Part shown: piece after piece, positions 42,080-51,960 of the stretch
Layout of the letters: every line of letters begins with the position of its first letter
Numbering within the stretch: position 1 is the stretch's first letter
Assembly (NCBI GenBank): GCA_018242485.1
Contig: JAFEBV010000042.1
Location: forward strand, 41,363 to 105,362
DNA: 64,000 nt
Origin: Pseudomonadota bacterium
GTDB taxonomy: Bacteria > Pseudomonadota > Gammaproteobacteria > Xanthomonadales > Xanthomonadaceae
Direction: 5' to 3'
Position numbers and translations under genes: made by a program
The notes under the pieces: generated by a model
Databases searched by the model: none
The model's input: the letters and a program-made list of their open reading frames with translations, nothing else
What the model was told of the DNA's origin: nothing

Positions 42080-43165
42080 TTATTTGGTGGCCTCGGCCGG
42101 ATCCTTCGGCAGCATGGGCAATGCGCAAGCCTGCGTCTGCCCCAACCACTTTGCGAAGACGTCCCCCAGCCAGTCCGCGCGCATCGCCAGCGAGAAATGG
42201 TTCTCGCGCGGCAACTCGAGGTTGCGCACGTTCGGCGCATCGGCGAACGCACGCAGTCCGGCCGAATCGAAGATGCCATCGTACGCGCCCTGCACCAGCA
42301 ATGTGCAGGTGCTCGTTGCACGCAGCGCGGGGCCGATGTCGACGCTCGCCAGATCGATCCCGAGTCTGCGGTCGGCCTCGGTCAGAGCCGCATCGATCTT
42401 CGCATCATCGAGACCGCCGACGGCCAGGCCCGACAACAACCCACCTCGTGAGCCCGCTCTCTGGCGCAGGAAGCGGATCATCGCGCGGATACCCGCCGCC
42501 GCATTCACGTACGGCTCCATCGCGATCACCCCATCGACGCGTGCGTCCGGATCGGCCGCGGCCAGCACCGCCACGTCCGCGCCCAGCGAGAGACCCACCA
42601 GATAGGTCGGGCCCCGGATGTCGCCCCGCGCACGCAGCATCGCCAGCAGATCGACCACGTCCTGCGCTTCGCGCGGCCCATAGCTCGCCGGGGCGCGGTC
42701 GGACTGCCCGTAGTTGCGCAGGTCGGGCAGGACGCCGATGTAACCATGTCTTGCCAATGCCAGCGCCCACACCATCATCACGGTATGGTCGTCGCCCCAA
42801 CCGTGCAGGAAGACCACGGTTCCCTTCGCGGTCACCGGCTGCGGATGGGTCGAAACATCGAACTGGTAACGATCCTGCTCGTGCTGGCCGTTGACCTCGC
42901 GCACGAACGTGTAGTGCATGCCGTAATCGGCCGCTGGCACCCAGCGATAGACGATGCGGTTGCCGCCGCGCGCAGCGAACTCGCGCCGCCCGATGTCGTT
43001 ACGCGCCTCGAACTGGTCGCGGAAACCCGCCTTGAACATCGGCTGCGTGGGCGGCTGCACGATGCGATCGGCGAGCGAGGCGCAGGCGCTCGACGCAGCC
43101 ACGAGCACCAGCAACCCCGCCACGCGCAGACGATCCAGACCCACGTTCCGCAATGCCACCCTCAC
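42080..43165 (-). CDS. Alpha/beta hydrolase, exported, linked to ABC efflux operon
   Basis: A 361-residue protein starting at a GTG that overlaps the upstream permease stop (GTGA). The signal region LRVAGLLVLVAASSACAS could be a weak lipobox or a signal peptidase I site. The hydrolase fold shows VVFLHGWGDDHTVMM, nucleophile elbow VGLSLGADVAVLA (Ser about residue 200) and a late NHFSLAMRADWL His. It should act in the periplasm on an ester-like substrate. Coupling to an ABC exporter suggests it acts on what the pump moves. Confidence 0.82.
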   Translation of the reverse strand: MRVALRNVGLDRLRVAGLLVLVAASSACASLADRIVQPPTQPMFKAGFRDQFEARNDIGRREFAARGGNRIVYRWVPAADYGMHYTFVREVNGQHEQDRYQFDVSTHPQPVTAKGTVVFLHGWGDDHTVMMVWALALARHGYIGVLPDLRNYGQSDRAPASYGPREAQDVVDLLAMLRARGDIRGPTYLVGLSLGADVAVLAAADPDARVDGVIAMEPYVNAAAGIRAMIRFLRQRAGSRGGLLSGLAVGGLDDAKIDAALTEADRRLGIDLASVDIGPALRATSTCTLLVQGAYDGIFDSAGLRAFADAPNVRNLELPRENHFSLAMRADWLGDVFAKWLGQTQACALPMLPKDPAEATK

Positions 43166-44484
43166 GCCGCCCGCAGCGCATCGGTCACCTGCATGCGCGC
43201 CGCGCGCAGGGCGGGATACAGTCCACCGATGAAGCCGATCGCCAAGGCCCACTGGATCCCGGTCCACATCAGTCGCGGCGAGACCTCAAACTGGAAGGTC
43301 AACTGGCCGATGCCGCCGGCAAGGGTCGATGCGGTGTAGCCGTTGAACAACACCCAGGCGATGATGCCGCCGACGAAGCCACCCAGCAGGGCCAACAGCA
43401 TCGTCTCCAGCATCACCGCCACCACCACCGGCAAACCGCGAAAGCCGATCGCACGCAGGGTGGCAATTTCCCGGGCGCGTGTGGCCACCGTGGCGAACAT
43501 CGTGTTGAGTGCGCCGAACACCGCGCCGATGGCCATGATCAGCCCGACCACGATGCCGATGATCCGGATCACCTTGGTCATCGTCTGCGATTGCTTGGCG
43601 TAGTAGTCGGCGGTGGTGGTCGCGTCCACTTGCAACCGCGGGTCGGCAGCCAGCGAGGTGGCGAAGGCCTTGAACGCAGCCGGGCTGGTCAGGCGCACCA
43701 GCACCGAGGTGCGCGAACTGTCGCGTCGGTAGGCCGAGGCGACGACGTCCGCATCGGCCCAGATCTCCGAGTCGAACGCGTTGCCGGAGTGGAAAATGCC
43801 GACGATCTTCCACATCTGCGCGCCGAGTTTGACCTCGTGCCCGAGTTCCAGTCCGGCGAACTTGTCCTGCGCACCCTGTCCCACCACCAGTTCGCGCAAA
43901 CCCGGCTGGAATCGCCGCCCGGCCACGATCTGCAATCCGGGTCTGGCCGCCCAAGCCTGCTCTCCGACACCGCGCAACTGCACGCTGCCCGTGTCATCGC
44001 TGCCCTTGAGTTGGAGATTGGCAGCCACCGCAAGCTCCGGCGAAGCAATCGGCTTGCCGGCCGCGTCGCGCGCGATGCCGGTGGCCTGTTCGATCACCAC
44101 GATGGCGTCGCGCGCAAGCACCGAGCTGACTTCCGAATCCGAACTGCCACGCAGCACGATCGCGGTATCCGGGCTGCCGCTTCGGCGCAGGCTGCCTTGA
44201 TAGCCGTCCGCCATTGCCAGCATCGCGACCAACACCGCGACCACGCCGGCGATGCCGATCACCACCACCGATGACGCGCCGACGCGCCGACCCAACGTGC
44301 TCACGCCCACCATCGTCACCGAGCCTGCCTGCCTGCCGGTGCGCGTGAACGCCATCCACAGCACGAAAACGATGCCCGCGCCCGCCAGCAGTGGCCACGG
44401 TGCCATGGCCCAGGCCGCGACACCCAAGGCGATCAGCACCACGATTCCGAGGTTGCCGAGCATTGCAAGAATTTTCGTGCCCAT
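43162..44484 (-). CDS. MacB/FtsX-type ABC transporter permease (second)
   Basis: A 440-residue permease. Two N-terminal hydrophobic segments, then the MacB-type helix (ASSVVVIGIAGVVAVLVAMLAMADGYQGSLR), a periplasmic domain (about residues 90-310) and three C-terminal FtsX helices with NTMFATVATRAREIATLRAIGFRGLPVV and PALRAARMQVTDALRAA, the coupling signature. It pairs with the neighbouring permease, a heterodimer arrangement seen in some MacB-like exporters. Confidence 0.88.
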   Translation of the reverse strand: MGTKILAMLGNLGIVVLIALGVAAWAMAPWPLLAGAGIVFVLWMAFTRTGRQAGSVTMVGVSTLGRRVGASSVVVIGIAGVVAVLVAMLAMADGYQGSLRRSGSPDTAIVLRGSSDSEVSSVLARDAIVVIEQATGIARDAAGKPIASPELAVAANLQLKGSDDTGSVQLRGVGEQAWAARPGLQIVAGRRFQPGLRELVVGQGAQDKFAGLELGHEVKLGAQMWKIVGIFHSGNAFDSEIWADADVVASAYRRDSSRTSVLVRLTSPAAFKAFATSLAADPRLQVDATTTADYYAKQSQTMTKVIRIIGIVVGLIMAIGAVFGALNTMFATVATRAREIATLRAIGFRGLPVVVAVMLETMLLALLGGFVGGIIAWVLFNGYTASTLAGGIGQLTFQFEVSPRLMWTGIQWALAIGFIGGLYPALRAARMQVTDALRAA

Positions 44485-44497
44485 GTCCGTATCTCCC

Positions 44498-45664
44498 TCA
44501 ACCCTGGCGCAGGGCGTCAACGATGTTCAGGCGCATTGCCCGCAGTGCCGGCAGCGCGCCTACCAGCAAGCCGACGGCGAGCATCAAACCCAGCCCCAGC
44601 GACCAACTGGCCAACCCCACCGGCGGCATGTTGATCACGTTGCCGCTACCAGCGCTGATGATCGGGCCGATCACGGTCGCCAATGCCAGCCCCAGCACAC
44701 CGCCGAGCGCCACCAGCAGCACCGATTCGGCGAGCACCAGCAGCAGCACGGCGGTACTGGAAAATCCGATCGTCTTGAGCACGGCAATCGCGAAGGTGCG
44801 CTCACGCACGGACTGCGCCATGGTGTTGCCGGTGAGCAGCAGCAAGGTAAAGAACACCGCGCCCATGATCGAGCCGACGATCAGGCCGATGTCGGCCAGT
44901 TGCTTGATCCATGCAGCGGTCGCTGCCTGCTCGGTCTGGGTTTTGGTCTCGTGGTCGGAATTGGCCGACAGTGCATCGATCGCCTTGGCGATGCGGTCGC
45001 TCTGATTCACGTCGGATACGCGGGTCACGAACCAGCCAGCCTGACCGCGGTTGTAAGGCGTGGCATCGTCGAAGTATTTCCAGTGCATCAGGATTCCGCC
45101 CTGGAAAAACTCCCTGTGCGATGGATCCTTCGGTCGCAGGATGCCGACGATGTCGAACGTCCAGTTCTTGCTGCCATCGGCATTGGGAAAGATCGTCGAG
45201 ATCAAGGGCAGCTTCTGTCCAACCTTCCAGTGAAACTTGGCCGCCAGCATGTCGCCCACCAGCACACCGGTCTTGGTGGTGTCGAAAGCCTTGCGCTCGG
45301 CTGGCGACAGCGACATCTCCGGGTACAAATCGATGTAATTCGGACTGACCGCAAAGGAGAAGATCTGGTTGCGCGGCTCCTGATAGGCACCGCCGAACCA
45401 GTTCGCATAGGCCACACCCTTGACACCGGGCACCCGGGCAATTTGCGCCTGCAGCGACATCGGCAGAGTCTGGATGAACGACAGGCTCGACCCGGTCTGC
45501 AGGCGCTCCGCGCCCAATGCGCTCTTGCCGGCATTGTCGAAACTCTGGCGCACACCGTCGAGCAAACCGAACAGCAAGAAGGCGGCCATGATCGACAGCA
45601 CCGTGAGCACGGTGCGGGTCTTGTGGCGGAACAATTCTGACCAGATCAGGTGCAGGTATTTCAT
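44498..45664 (-). CDS. MacB/FtsX-type ABC transporter permease (first)
   Basis: A 388-residue permease with one N-terminal helix (LFRHKTRTVLTVLSIMAAFLLFGLLDGVRQSF), a periplasmic MacB_PCD domain (about residues 45-265), and three C-terminal helices with NTMAQSVRERTFAIAVLKTIGFSST and PALRAMRLNIVDALRQG, the FtsX fold. It lies 13 bases upstream of the second permease. A palindrome-rich gap of 179 bases separates it from the ATPase gene. Confidence 0.9.
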   Translation of the reverse strand: MKYLHLIWSELFRHKTRTVLTVLSIMAAFLLFGLLDGVRQSFDNAGKSALGAERLQTGSSLSFIQTLPMSLQAQIARVPGVKGVAYANWFGGAYQEPRNQIFSFAVSPNYIDLYPEMSLSPAERKAFDTTKTGVLVGDMLAAKFHWKVGQKLPLISTIFPNADGSKNWTFDIVGILRPKDPSHREFFQGGILMHWKYFDDATPYNRGQAGWFVTRVSDVNQSDRIAKAIDALSANSDHETKTQTEQAATAAWIKQLADIGLIVGSIMGAVFFTLLLLTGNTMAQSVRERTFAIAVLKTIGFSSTAVLLLVLAESVLLVALGGVLGLALATVIGPIISAGSGNVINMPPVGLASWSLGLGLMLAVGLLVGALPALRAMRLNIVDALRQG

Positions 45665-45681
45665 GGCTTCATCCTCATTCC

Positions 45682-45838
45682 AACCCCCTCCCGACCTCCC
45701 CCTTCGCTACGCGAAAGGGGAGGAGACAAGCTCTTCTCCCTCCCTTGCGCCAGCAGGGGAGGGTTGGGGAGGGGTGCTTGCTTCCAGCCACAACCAAACA
45801 CCCCCTCCCAGCCTCCCCTGCGATGTAAGGGGAGGAGC
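45682..45838. repeat. Three GC-rich palindromic repeats between ATPase and permease genes
   Basis: CCTCCCCCTTCGC facing GCGAAAGGGGAGG, then CTCCCTCCCTTGCG/CAGCAGGGGAGGG, then CCTCCCCTGCG/AAGGGGAGG. They occupy almost the whole 179-bp gap inside an otherwise compact operon. They have potential to fold in the mRNA and change the ATPase:permease ratio. Confidence 0.8.
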
Positions 45839-45843
45839 AAATC

Positions 45844-46536
<693 letters not shown>

Positions 46537-46581
46537 CGTGTCATCCTCCGCACGGGCGTGCGTGATCGGGTTCGAGTGGCT

Positions 46582-47838
46582 TTACTGCGAATCGTTGGAG
46601 TCGGAAGACGCTGCGGGTGCCACGCTCACGCGCGCACCATCGACGAGATTCGCCGGTGGATTGAGCACCACCTGCTCACCGCCGGACAGACCCGCGCTGA
46701 CTTCGCGATCGTCGCCCAGCGTGCGCCCGAGCTTGAGTGCACGACGCCGCGCCTTGCCGCCGGCGACCACGAAGGCCACGTCGCCGCTGTCGCGCTGCAC
46801 GATCGCCGCGGCCGGCGCGAGCACGCCGGGATGGGCATTGGTCTTGGGCCGCACGTTTTCCAGAAAACTCACGCGCACGCCCATGTCCGGCACGATGCGC
46901 GGATCCTTCGAGTTGAGCTTGATGCGCACCTTCACCGTGGCCTTGCTGCGGTCGGCGGTGGGGATGATGGCGATCACCTCGGCAGGGATCTTCCAGTCCG
47001 GGTAGGCGTTGAGCACGGCCTCGACCGGCATCTTCGGCTGCACGCGGCCGATGTAGGACTCGTTGACGTCCACCTCGACTTCCAGCGAATCCATGTCCAC
47101 GATGGTGCCGATGCCGGTACGGGTGAAACCGCCGCCGGCGGAGAACGGCGAAACGATCTCGCCCACCTGCGCGGCCTTGGCGATCACCACCCCGGCGAAG
47201 GGCGCGCGCACGATGGTGTTGTCGATGCCGATGTCGGCGATGCGCACGTTGTCGGCGGCCACCTGCACGTTGTGCTGGGCGGCGGCGAGCTGCGCGGCAA
47301 GGCTGTCGCGCTGGGCGATGGAGGCGTCCAGTTGCGAGCGTGCGACGAGCTGGTGCGCGGCCAGTTCCTGCGTGCGCCGCGCATCGGCCTGCGCGGATTT
47401 GAGCTGCGCGGCGATGGAATCGGCCTGGCTGCGCGCGGCCGCCATCTGCGCCTGCGCCAGGCGCTGCTGCGCATCGGCATCGACCGGATCGAGCGTGGCC
47501 ATCACATAGCCTTCCGGGATGTGCTGGCCTTCCTCGATGAACAATTCCTTGAGCTTGCCGCTGATCTTCGCCGACACTGTCGCCTCGCGCCGCGCGGTGA
47601 CGTAGCCGGTGGCATCGAGCACCGAGGCGCTCTCGCCGCCGTTGCCGATCGCGGTGACGGTGGCGACCTGCACCTGCAGGGCGCGGTCGCGGTGCGCCCA
47701 CTTCCAGCCGGCGAAACCCAGCACCGCCACGCCCAGCACGACGCCCAGCGCAATCCACAGCCCACGCCCCGAGCCCGACGGCGGCGGCGTGTTGCGGTCG
47801 ATGCGCAGTTCGTTCAACAAGTTGGCGGATTGATTCAT
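46582..47838 (-). CDS. HlyD/MacA-type periplasmic adaptor protein
   Basis: A 418-residue membrane-fusion protein with one N-terminal helix (GLWIALGVVLGVAVLGFAGW). A split lipoyl domain (ATGYVTARREATVSAKISGKL ... NTIVRAPFAGVVIAKAAQVGE) frames a long coiled-coil hairpin (ADAQQRLAQAQMAAARSQADS ... QLAAAQHNVQVAADN), then beta-barrel and membrane-proximal domains. It should bridge the MacB-like pump to an outer-membrane TolC-type channel, which is not in the window. First gene of the efflux operon. Confidence 0.92.
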   Translation of the reverse strand: MNQSANLLNELRIDRNTPPPSGSGRGLWIALGVVLGVAVLGFAGWKWAHRDRALQVQVATVTAIGNGGESASVLDATGYVTARREATVSAKISGKLKELFIEEGQHIPEGYVMATLDPVDADAQQRLAQAQMAAARSQADSIAAQLKSAQADARRTQELAAHQLVARSQLDASIAQRDSLAAQLAAAQHNVQVAADNVRIADIGIDNTIVRAPFAGVVIAKAAQVGEIVSPFSAGGGFTRTGIGTIVDMDSLEVEVDVNESYIGRVQPKMPVEAVLNAYPDWKIPAEVIAIIPTADRSKATVKVRIKLNSKDPRIVPDMGVRVSFLENVRPKTNAHPGVLAPAAAIVQRDSGDVAFVVAGGKARRRALKLGRTLGDDREVSAGLSGGEQVVLNPPANLVDGARVSVAPAASSDSNDSQ

Positions 47839-48030
47839 TACGGGGCGTAGCCTTGCGGGAGGTTCGCCAGCATAGCGGTTGTCGCGGCGCGAACGCGCGG
47901 CAAGCCTGCATGGCGGAGCGCATTGTTGGGCAACGCCAGCGCGCGCGGTAGTGACGTTCGTCATCCGTGCGCGGGCGGATCGTCATGGGGGCGGGTCATT
48001 CCCTCGCCCCACTACGCTCCCGAATGGAAC

Positions 48031-49443
48031 TCAGCGCCCCACGCGCGCCTTGAGCAGTTCGTACACCGCCCGCAAGCCCAGCGCCTCGCCGCCGACCGGG
48101 TGGCCGGGGCGGTCGCGGTCGTTCCAGGCGTAGGTGTCCAGATGCGCCCACGGCAGGGCGTCGGGGACGAACCGTTGCAGGTACAACGCGGCGGTGATCG
48201 CGCCGGCCATGCGGCTGGAACCGGAGTTGGCGGTGTCGGCGACGTTGCTTTTCAGGTAGCTCGTGTACGGCTTCCACAGCGGCATGCGCCACAGCGGATC
48301 GCGCACGCGCGCGGCGGCGGCGAGCACGTCGCTGGCGAGCGCTTCGTCGTTGCAGAACAGCGCCGGCAGTTCCGGGCCGAGCGCCACCCGCGCCGCGCCG
48401 GTGAGGGTGGCGAAGTCGATCACCAGCGCGGGCTTCATCTCCGCCGCATAGGCGAGCGCATCGCACAGCACGAGGCGGCCCTCGGCGTCGGTGTTGTCCA
48501 CCTCCACGCTGATGCCGGCGCGCGAGACGAGCACGTCGCCGGGGCGGAACGCATTGCCGGCCACGGAGTTTTCCACCGCGGGGATCAGTACGGTCAGGCG
48601 GATCGGCAATTTCGTCGCCATCACCAGTTGCGCCAGTCCGAGCGCGTGCGCGGCGCCGCCCATGTCCTTCTTCATCAGGCGCATGCCGTCGCCGGTCTTG
48701 AGGTTCAGCCCGCCGGTGTCGAAACACACGCCCTTGCCGGCGACCACGATGTGCGGATGCGTCGGATCGCCCCAGTGCAGTTTCACCAGTCGTGGCGCGC
48801 GATGCGAGGCGCGGCCGACCGCGTGGATGACCGGGAAGTTTTCCCTCAGCAGCTCATCGCCCAGCACGGTGACGACTTCGCCGTCGTAGGCCTTGGCCAG
48901 CCGCAGCGCGACCGCTTCGAGTTCGGCCGGGCCCATGTCCTCGGTCGGCGTGTTGACCAGATCGCGCACCAGCGTCGTCGCTTTCAGGATCGCGAAAGCC
49001 TCCGAGGTTTGCGTGCGCGCATCCTCCAGCACCAGCCGTGCCGGCGCGCGCGTGGCCTTGCGGTAGCGCTCGAAGCGGTACGCGCCCAGGCCCCAGCCGA
49101 GGATCGCATCGGCCAGTTCGATGCGCAGGCCCTCGTTGGCAACGCCCGGTTTGCCCAGCGCGTAGATGCCCGGCGGCAGGCCGAACGGGCCGGCGGACAG
49201 CGCGAACGGATCGCGCACATCGGCCACGCCGACCAATGCCGCCTGCGGTGCGCCGTCTTCGCCGGGAATCAGCAAGGTCGCATTCGCCTCGGCCTTGAAG
49301 CCGGCGGCCTCGACCCAGCGACGCACGCGCTCGGAATGTTTGCCCAGATATTTCGACAGGGACGCCGCATCCACCGCGATCAGCGGTACGGCGCGAGCCA
49401 CATCCTCGTGCGAAGCGTTGGCGAAACAGGGCGGCAGGCTCAT
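48031..49443 (-). CDS. M17-family leucyl aminopeptidase (divergent)
   Basis: A 470-residue cytosolic metalloaminopeptidase. The catalytic C-terminal domain shows the metal-binding GKGVCFDTGGLNLKTGDGMRLMKKDMGGAAH and NTDAEGRLVLCDAL (the NTDAEGRL signature), plus ATLTGAARVALG. The N-terminal domain is unlike canonical PepA, typical of a second, divergent group. Hexameric family members cleave N-terminal Leu and other residues. Start at MSLPPCF overlaps the HAD gene stop (ATGA), giving translational coupling. Confidence 0.93.
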   Translation of the reverse strand: MSLPPCFANASHEDVARAVPLIAVDAASLSKYLGKHSERVRRWVEAAGFKAEANATLLIPGEDGAPQAALVGVADVRDPFALSAGPFGLPPGIYALGKPGVANEGLRIELADAILGWGLGAYRFERYRKATRAPARLVLEDARTQTSEAFAILKATTLVRDLVNTPTEDMGPAELEAVALRLAKAYDGEVVTVLGDELLRENFPVIHAVGRASHRAPRLVKLHWGDPTHPHIVVAGKGVCFDTGGLNLKTGDGMRLMKKDMGGAAHALGLAQLVMATKLPIRLTVLIPAVENSVAGNAFRPGDVLVSRAGISVEVDNTDAEGRLVLCDALAYAAEMKPALVIDFATLTGAARVALGPELPALFCNDEALASDVLAAAARVRDPLWRMPLWKPYTSYLKSNVADTANSGSSRMAGAITAALYLQRFVPDALPWAHLDTYAWNDRDRPGHPVGGEALGLRAVYELLKARVGR

Positions 49444-50189
49444 GCGGTGCTCCGGATGCGATGGGTGGCCGACGCGGCGGCCTCGGTGCGCGCGGGCAGG
49501 CGCGCATCGAGCCAGTCGGCGAGTTCGTGCAGGTCGGCGAAAGCAAGTTCGGGCTGCGGATGCGTGTCCGGCCACGCGCGCCGGTCGCGGTTGATCCACG
49601 CGCTGCGCAGTCCCGCAGCGCGCGCGCCGATGACATCGTGCGCGGGATCGTCGCCGACGTGCAGCACCTCGTGCGGATGCAGTCCCAGCCGCGCGCAGGC
49701 GGCGAGGAAGATGCCCGCGTCGGGTTTGCCGCAGCCGTGTTCGCGCGCCGCGAGCTGAAAATCGAAATGCGCCATCAATCCGATGCGCACCAGGCAGGCG
49801 TTGCCGTTGCTGATCGCCGCCAGCGGCAGGCGTGCGGAAAGTCGATCCAGCGCCGCGCGCGCATCGGCATACAGATCGACCTGACAGCGCGCGGCGAAGT
49901 AGGCCTCGAAGGCGGTCGGCACGAGCGCGGGATCCTCGTCGGCGTCGGCGAGCATGTGCGCGAGGGTGAGCTGCCGTTGCGCGGAAAAATCATGCGCCAG
50001 TTCGGGATGCTCGGCCTGCACGCGATCGCGTAGTGCACGTCGCGCCTCCAGCGGCCAGCGCAGCGCCGCACGCGGGGCGTGTTCGCGCAGCCAAGTTTCC
50101 AGCGCGGCCTCGGCGCGGTCGATCGCCGGCGCGATCGGCCACAGGGTGTCGTCGAGATCGAGGGTGATGGCGCGCGGAGCCCAAGGCAT
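49440..50189 (-). CDS. HAD-superfamily hydrolase (YigB/REG-2-like)
   Basis: A 249-residue HAD phosphatase. Motif I is ITLDLDDTLWPI with the nucleophile Asp at residue 11; a helical cap follows; motif II is LAAISNGNA, motif III Lys in CGKPDAGIF, motif IV VGDDPAHDVIGARAAG. Family members such as YigB dephosphorylate FMN or other small phosphates. The stop overlaps the peptidase start. Confidence 0.9.
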   Translation of the reverse strand: MPWAPRAITLDLDDTLWPIAPAIDRAEAALETWLREHAPRAALRWPLEARRALRDRVQAEHPELAHDFSAQRQLTLAHMLADADEDPALVPTAFEAYFAARCQVDLYADARAALDRLSARLPLAAISNGNACLVRIGLMAHFDFQLAAREHGCGKPDAGIFLAACARLGLHPHEVLHVGDDPAHDVIGARAAGLRSAWINRDRRAWPDTHPQPELAFADLHELADWLDARLPARTEAAASATHRIRSTA

Positions 50190-50216
50190 CGCGCTATGGT
50201 AGCGCGACGAGGTGGC

Positions 50217-50540
50217 TCACACCGTCAGACGATCGCTCACCAAGCGGTTCAGGCTGATGCCGGCTTCGGCGGCTTGCAGGGCGAGCAGGCGGTGGCGTTC
50301 GGGTGGAATGCGTACCTGGAACTTGCCTGAATAATGCCGCGCAGCCAACGGTTCCGGGACCGGCTCACCCTGATGGCGCAGATCGGCTACCGCCGATGTG
50401 ACCACCTTGACGATGCCGCGCAGGGCGCCTTCCTGGCTCGCATCCAGCCACGACAGCCCCGGCAATTCGGCGCACAAGCCGACGTACTCGCCGTCTTCGT
50501 CCGACCACAGCACGCGATAGGTGTAATGACGAGCGTTCAT
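50217..50540 (-). CDS. hicB: HicB-type antitoxin
   Basis: A 107-residue antitoxin. The N-terminal half YRVLWSDEDGEYVGLCAELPGLSWLDASQEGALRGI is the HicB partial RNase-H-like fold; the C-terminal half HYSGKFQVRIPPERHRLLALQAAEAGISLNRLVSDRL is a ribbon-helix-helix DNA-binding segment. HicB would block the toxin and repress the operon. Its ATG overlaps the toxin stop (ATGA); toxin-first order is usual for this group. Confidence 0.9.
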   Translation of the reverse strand: MNARHYTYRVLWSDEDGEYVGLCAELPGLSWLDASQEGALRGIVKVVTSAVADLRHQGEPVPEPLAARHYSGKFQVRIPPERHRLLALQAAEAGISLNRLVSDRLTV

Positions 50541-50788
50541 GGACGATGCTCCAGTCTGGCGATGGCCGCCAGCACTTGCCGTACTTGATAGACCTTGGCC
50601 TTGCCGCCCGGGCCGCATTGGATGTTCACGCGAGGATCCCCAGCCCATGGCGTGCGATAGACGCAGTGGCTGCCGCTGCGCTGCCGCGGCTTGCCGAAAA
50701 AATGCTCGCACACCTTGGCCAGATCGACGAAGCGCACGTCCTGCGGAGAACGGCGCATGTCCTCGACCCGTGCCGCGATCCGATCCAT
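50537..50788 (-). CDS. hicA: HicA-type mRNA-interferase toxin
   Basis: An 83-residue toxin of the HicA/YcfA fold (dsRBD-like). DVRFVDLAKVCEHFFGKPRQRSGSHCVYRTP carries the catalytic His in GSHCVYR, and VNIQCGPGGKAKVYQVRQVLAAI is the remaining sheet and helix. HicA enzymes cleave mRNA in trans. A promoter with an inverted-repeat operator lies immediately upstream. Slightly longer at the N-terminus than minimal HicA proteins. Confidence 0.88.
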   Translation of the reverse strand: MDRIAARVEDMRRSPQDVRFVDLAKVCEHFFGKPRQRSGSHCVYRTPWAGDPRVNIQCGPGGKAKVYQVRQVLAAIARLEHRP

Positions 50789-50794
50789 GCCTTC

Positions 50795-50822
50795 AGTGTA
50801 GTATCGCTATTGATACTGTCAA
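50795..50822 (-). promoter_or_regulatory. hicAB promoter with inverted-repeat operator
   Basis: On the minus strand, TTGACA and TACACT are separated by 16 bases, 7 bases from the hicA start codon. Within the spacer lies AGTATC-aatagc-GATACT, a perfect 6-bp inverted repeat (50800-50817) overlapping both promoter elements. Autoregulation by HicB binding between -35 and -10 is the expected arrangement for toxin-antitoxin operons and is inferred here. The short leader (7 bases) may give a leaderless or near-leaderless transcript. Confidence 0.7.
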
Positions 50823-50838
50823 TGACCGCGACCCGCGC

Positions 50839-51960
50839 TCACTCCAGCAACGCCGCCCAGCGTGCGCCACCGTCGATGCGCGCCAGCACGATCTTCACGC
50901 AGGCCAGCAGCGGCACCGCCAGCAGCAGGCCGGCGATGCCCCACAGGCCGCCGAACAGCATCAGGGCGAGGATCAGGATCAGCGGCGAGATCGCCATGCG
51001 CCGGCCGAGCACGATCGGGGTGACCAGTTCGCCTTCGACCACGTGCAGGACGAGGTAGATCGTCGCCGGCAACAGCGCCGGCAGCACCTCCTTGAAACCG
51101 GTGAAGCCCACCAGCAGCATCGCCACGATGCCCACCAGCGGGCCGACGTAGGGCGCGAAGTTGAGCACCGCCACCAGCGTGCCCCACAGCAGCGCCTGCG
51201 AAGTGGGCAGGCCGATCGCCACCAGACTTCCGGCGAGCAGGGCGCCGACCGCGAGGTTGATCAGGGTGATGGTCAACACGTAGCGCGAGATCTCCGCCTC
51301 GATCGCCCGCAGGATCTGCGCGGTGACGCGCTTGCGCTGCTCGCCGGGCAGCATCGCCACCGCTTTGCGCTGCAATCCCTCGCCATAGACCATGAAGAAA
51401 TAGGTCAGCAGGATCACCGCCAGTACCGAGGCGAGCCGGCGCGGTGCGGCGAGGAAGGCGTCCCAGGGATCGCCGCCGTCGGCCTGCGCCACCTGCACCT
51501 TGCGACCGCCGCCCGCACTGGCGGCGCGCGCGATCGACTGCGCGGCCGAGCTGGCCTCGCGCACCGGCCGCAGCAGCGCGCGCAAACGCGGCTCGAGCTG
51601 GCGCATCTGCGCCGGCGCCTGATGGATCCACGCGCTGGCCGGCTCGGCGAGGCGATCGACCAGCAGCACCGTCGCGGCCAGTCCGACGCCGAGCACCAGC
51701 GCGCCGCCGAGAAAGCGCGGCACATACAGCTTGCGCAGCAGGCGGATCGGCGGATTGCCGATCACCGCGAGAAAGATCGCCAGCAACAACGGGATCAACA
51801 GGTCGGCCGCGGCCCAGGCGGCGAACGCCACCGCCAGCGTGGCCAGCACGTTCTGCGCGAGGGATGCACGCGGGCGTCGGGCGTCGCTGCCTGTGTGCGT
51901 GGGCGGCACCGACTCGGGGGCGTTTTCCGCATCGACCGCGCCGCGCTCGACTTGCGTCAT
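50839..51960 (-). CDS. AI-2E family transporter (PerM/YdiK-like)
   Basis: A 373-residue inner-membrane protein with about eight helices. The N-terminal pair AFAAWAAADLLIPLLLAIFLAVIGNPPIRLL, the long amphipathic middle, and the C-terminal ALLWGTLVAVLNFAPYVGPLVGIVAMLLVGF and LVTPIVLGRRMAISPLILILALMLFGGLWGI are family hallmarks. Members have been linked to autoinducer-2 export and to Na+/H+ exchange. Start overlaps the stop of the small gene upstream (ATGA). Confidence 0.92.
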   Translation of the reverse strand: MTQVERGAVDAENAPESVPPTHTGSDARRPRASLAQNVLATLAVAFAAWAAADLLIPLLLAIFLAVIGNPPIRLLRKLYVPRFLGGALVLGVGLAATVLLVDRLAEPASAWIHQAPAQMRQLEPRLRALLRPVREASSAAQSIARAASAGGGRKVQVAQADGGDPWDAFLAAPRRLASVLAVILLTYFFMVYGEGLQRKAVAMLPGEQRKRVTAQILRAIEAEISRYVLTITLINLAVGALLAGSLVAIGLPTSQALLWGTLVAVLNFAPYVGPLVGIVAMLLVGFTGFKEVLPALLPATIYLVLHVVEGELVTPIVLGRRMAISPLILILALMLFGGLWGIAGLLLAVPLLACVKIVLARIDGGARWAALLE

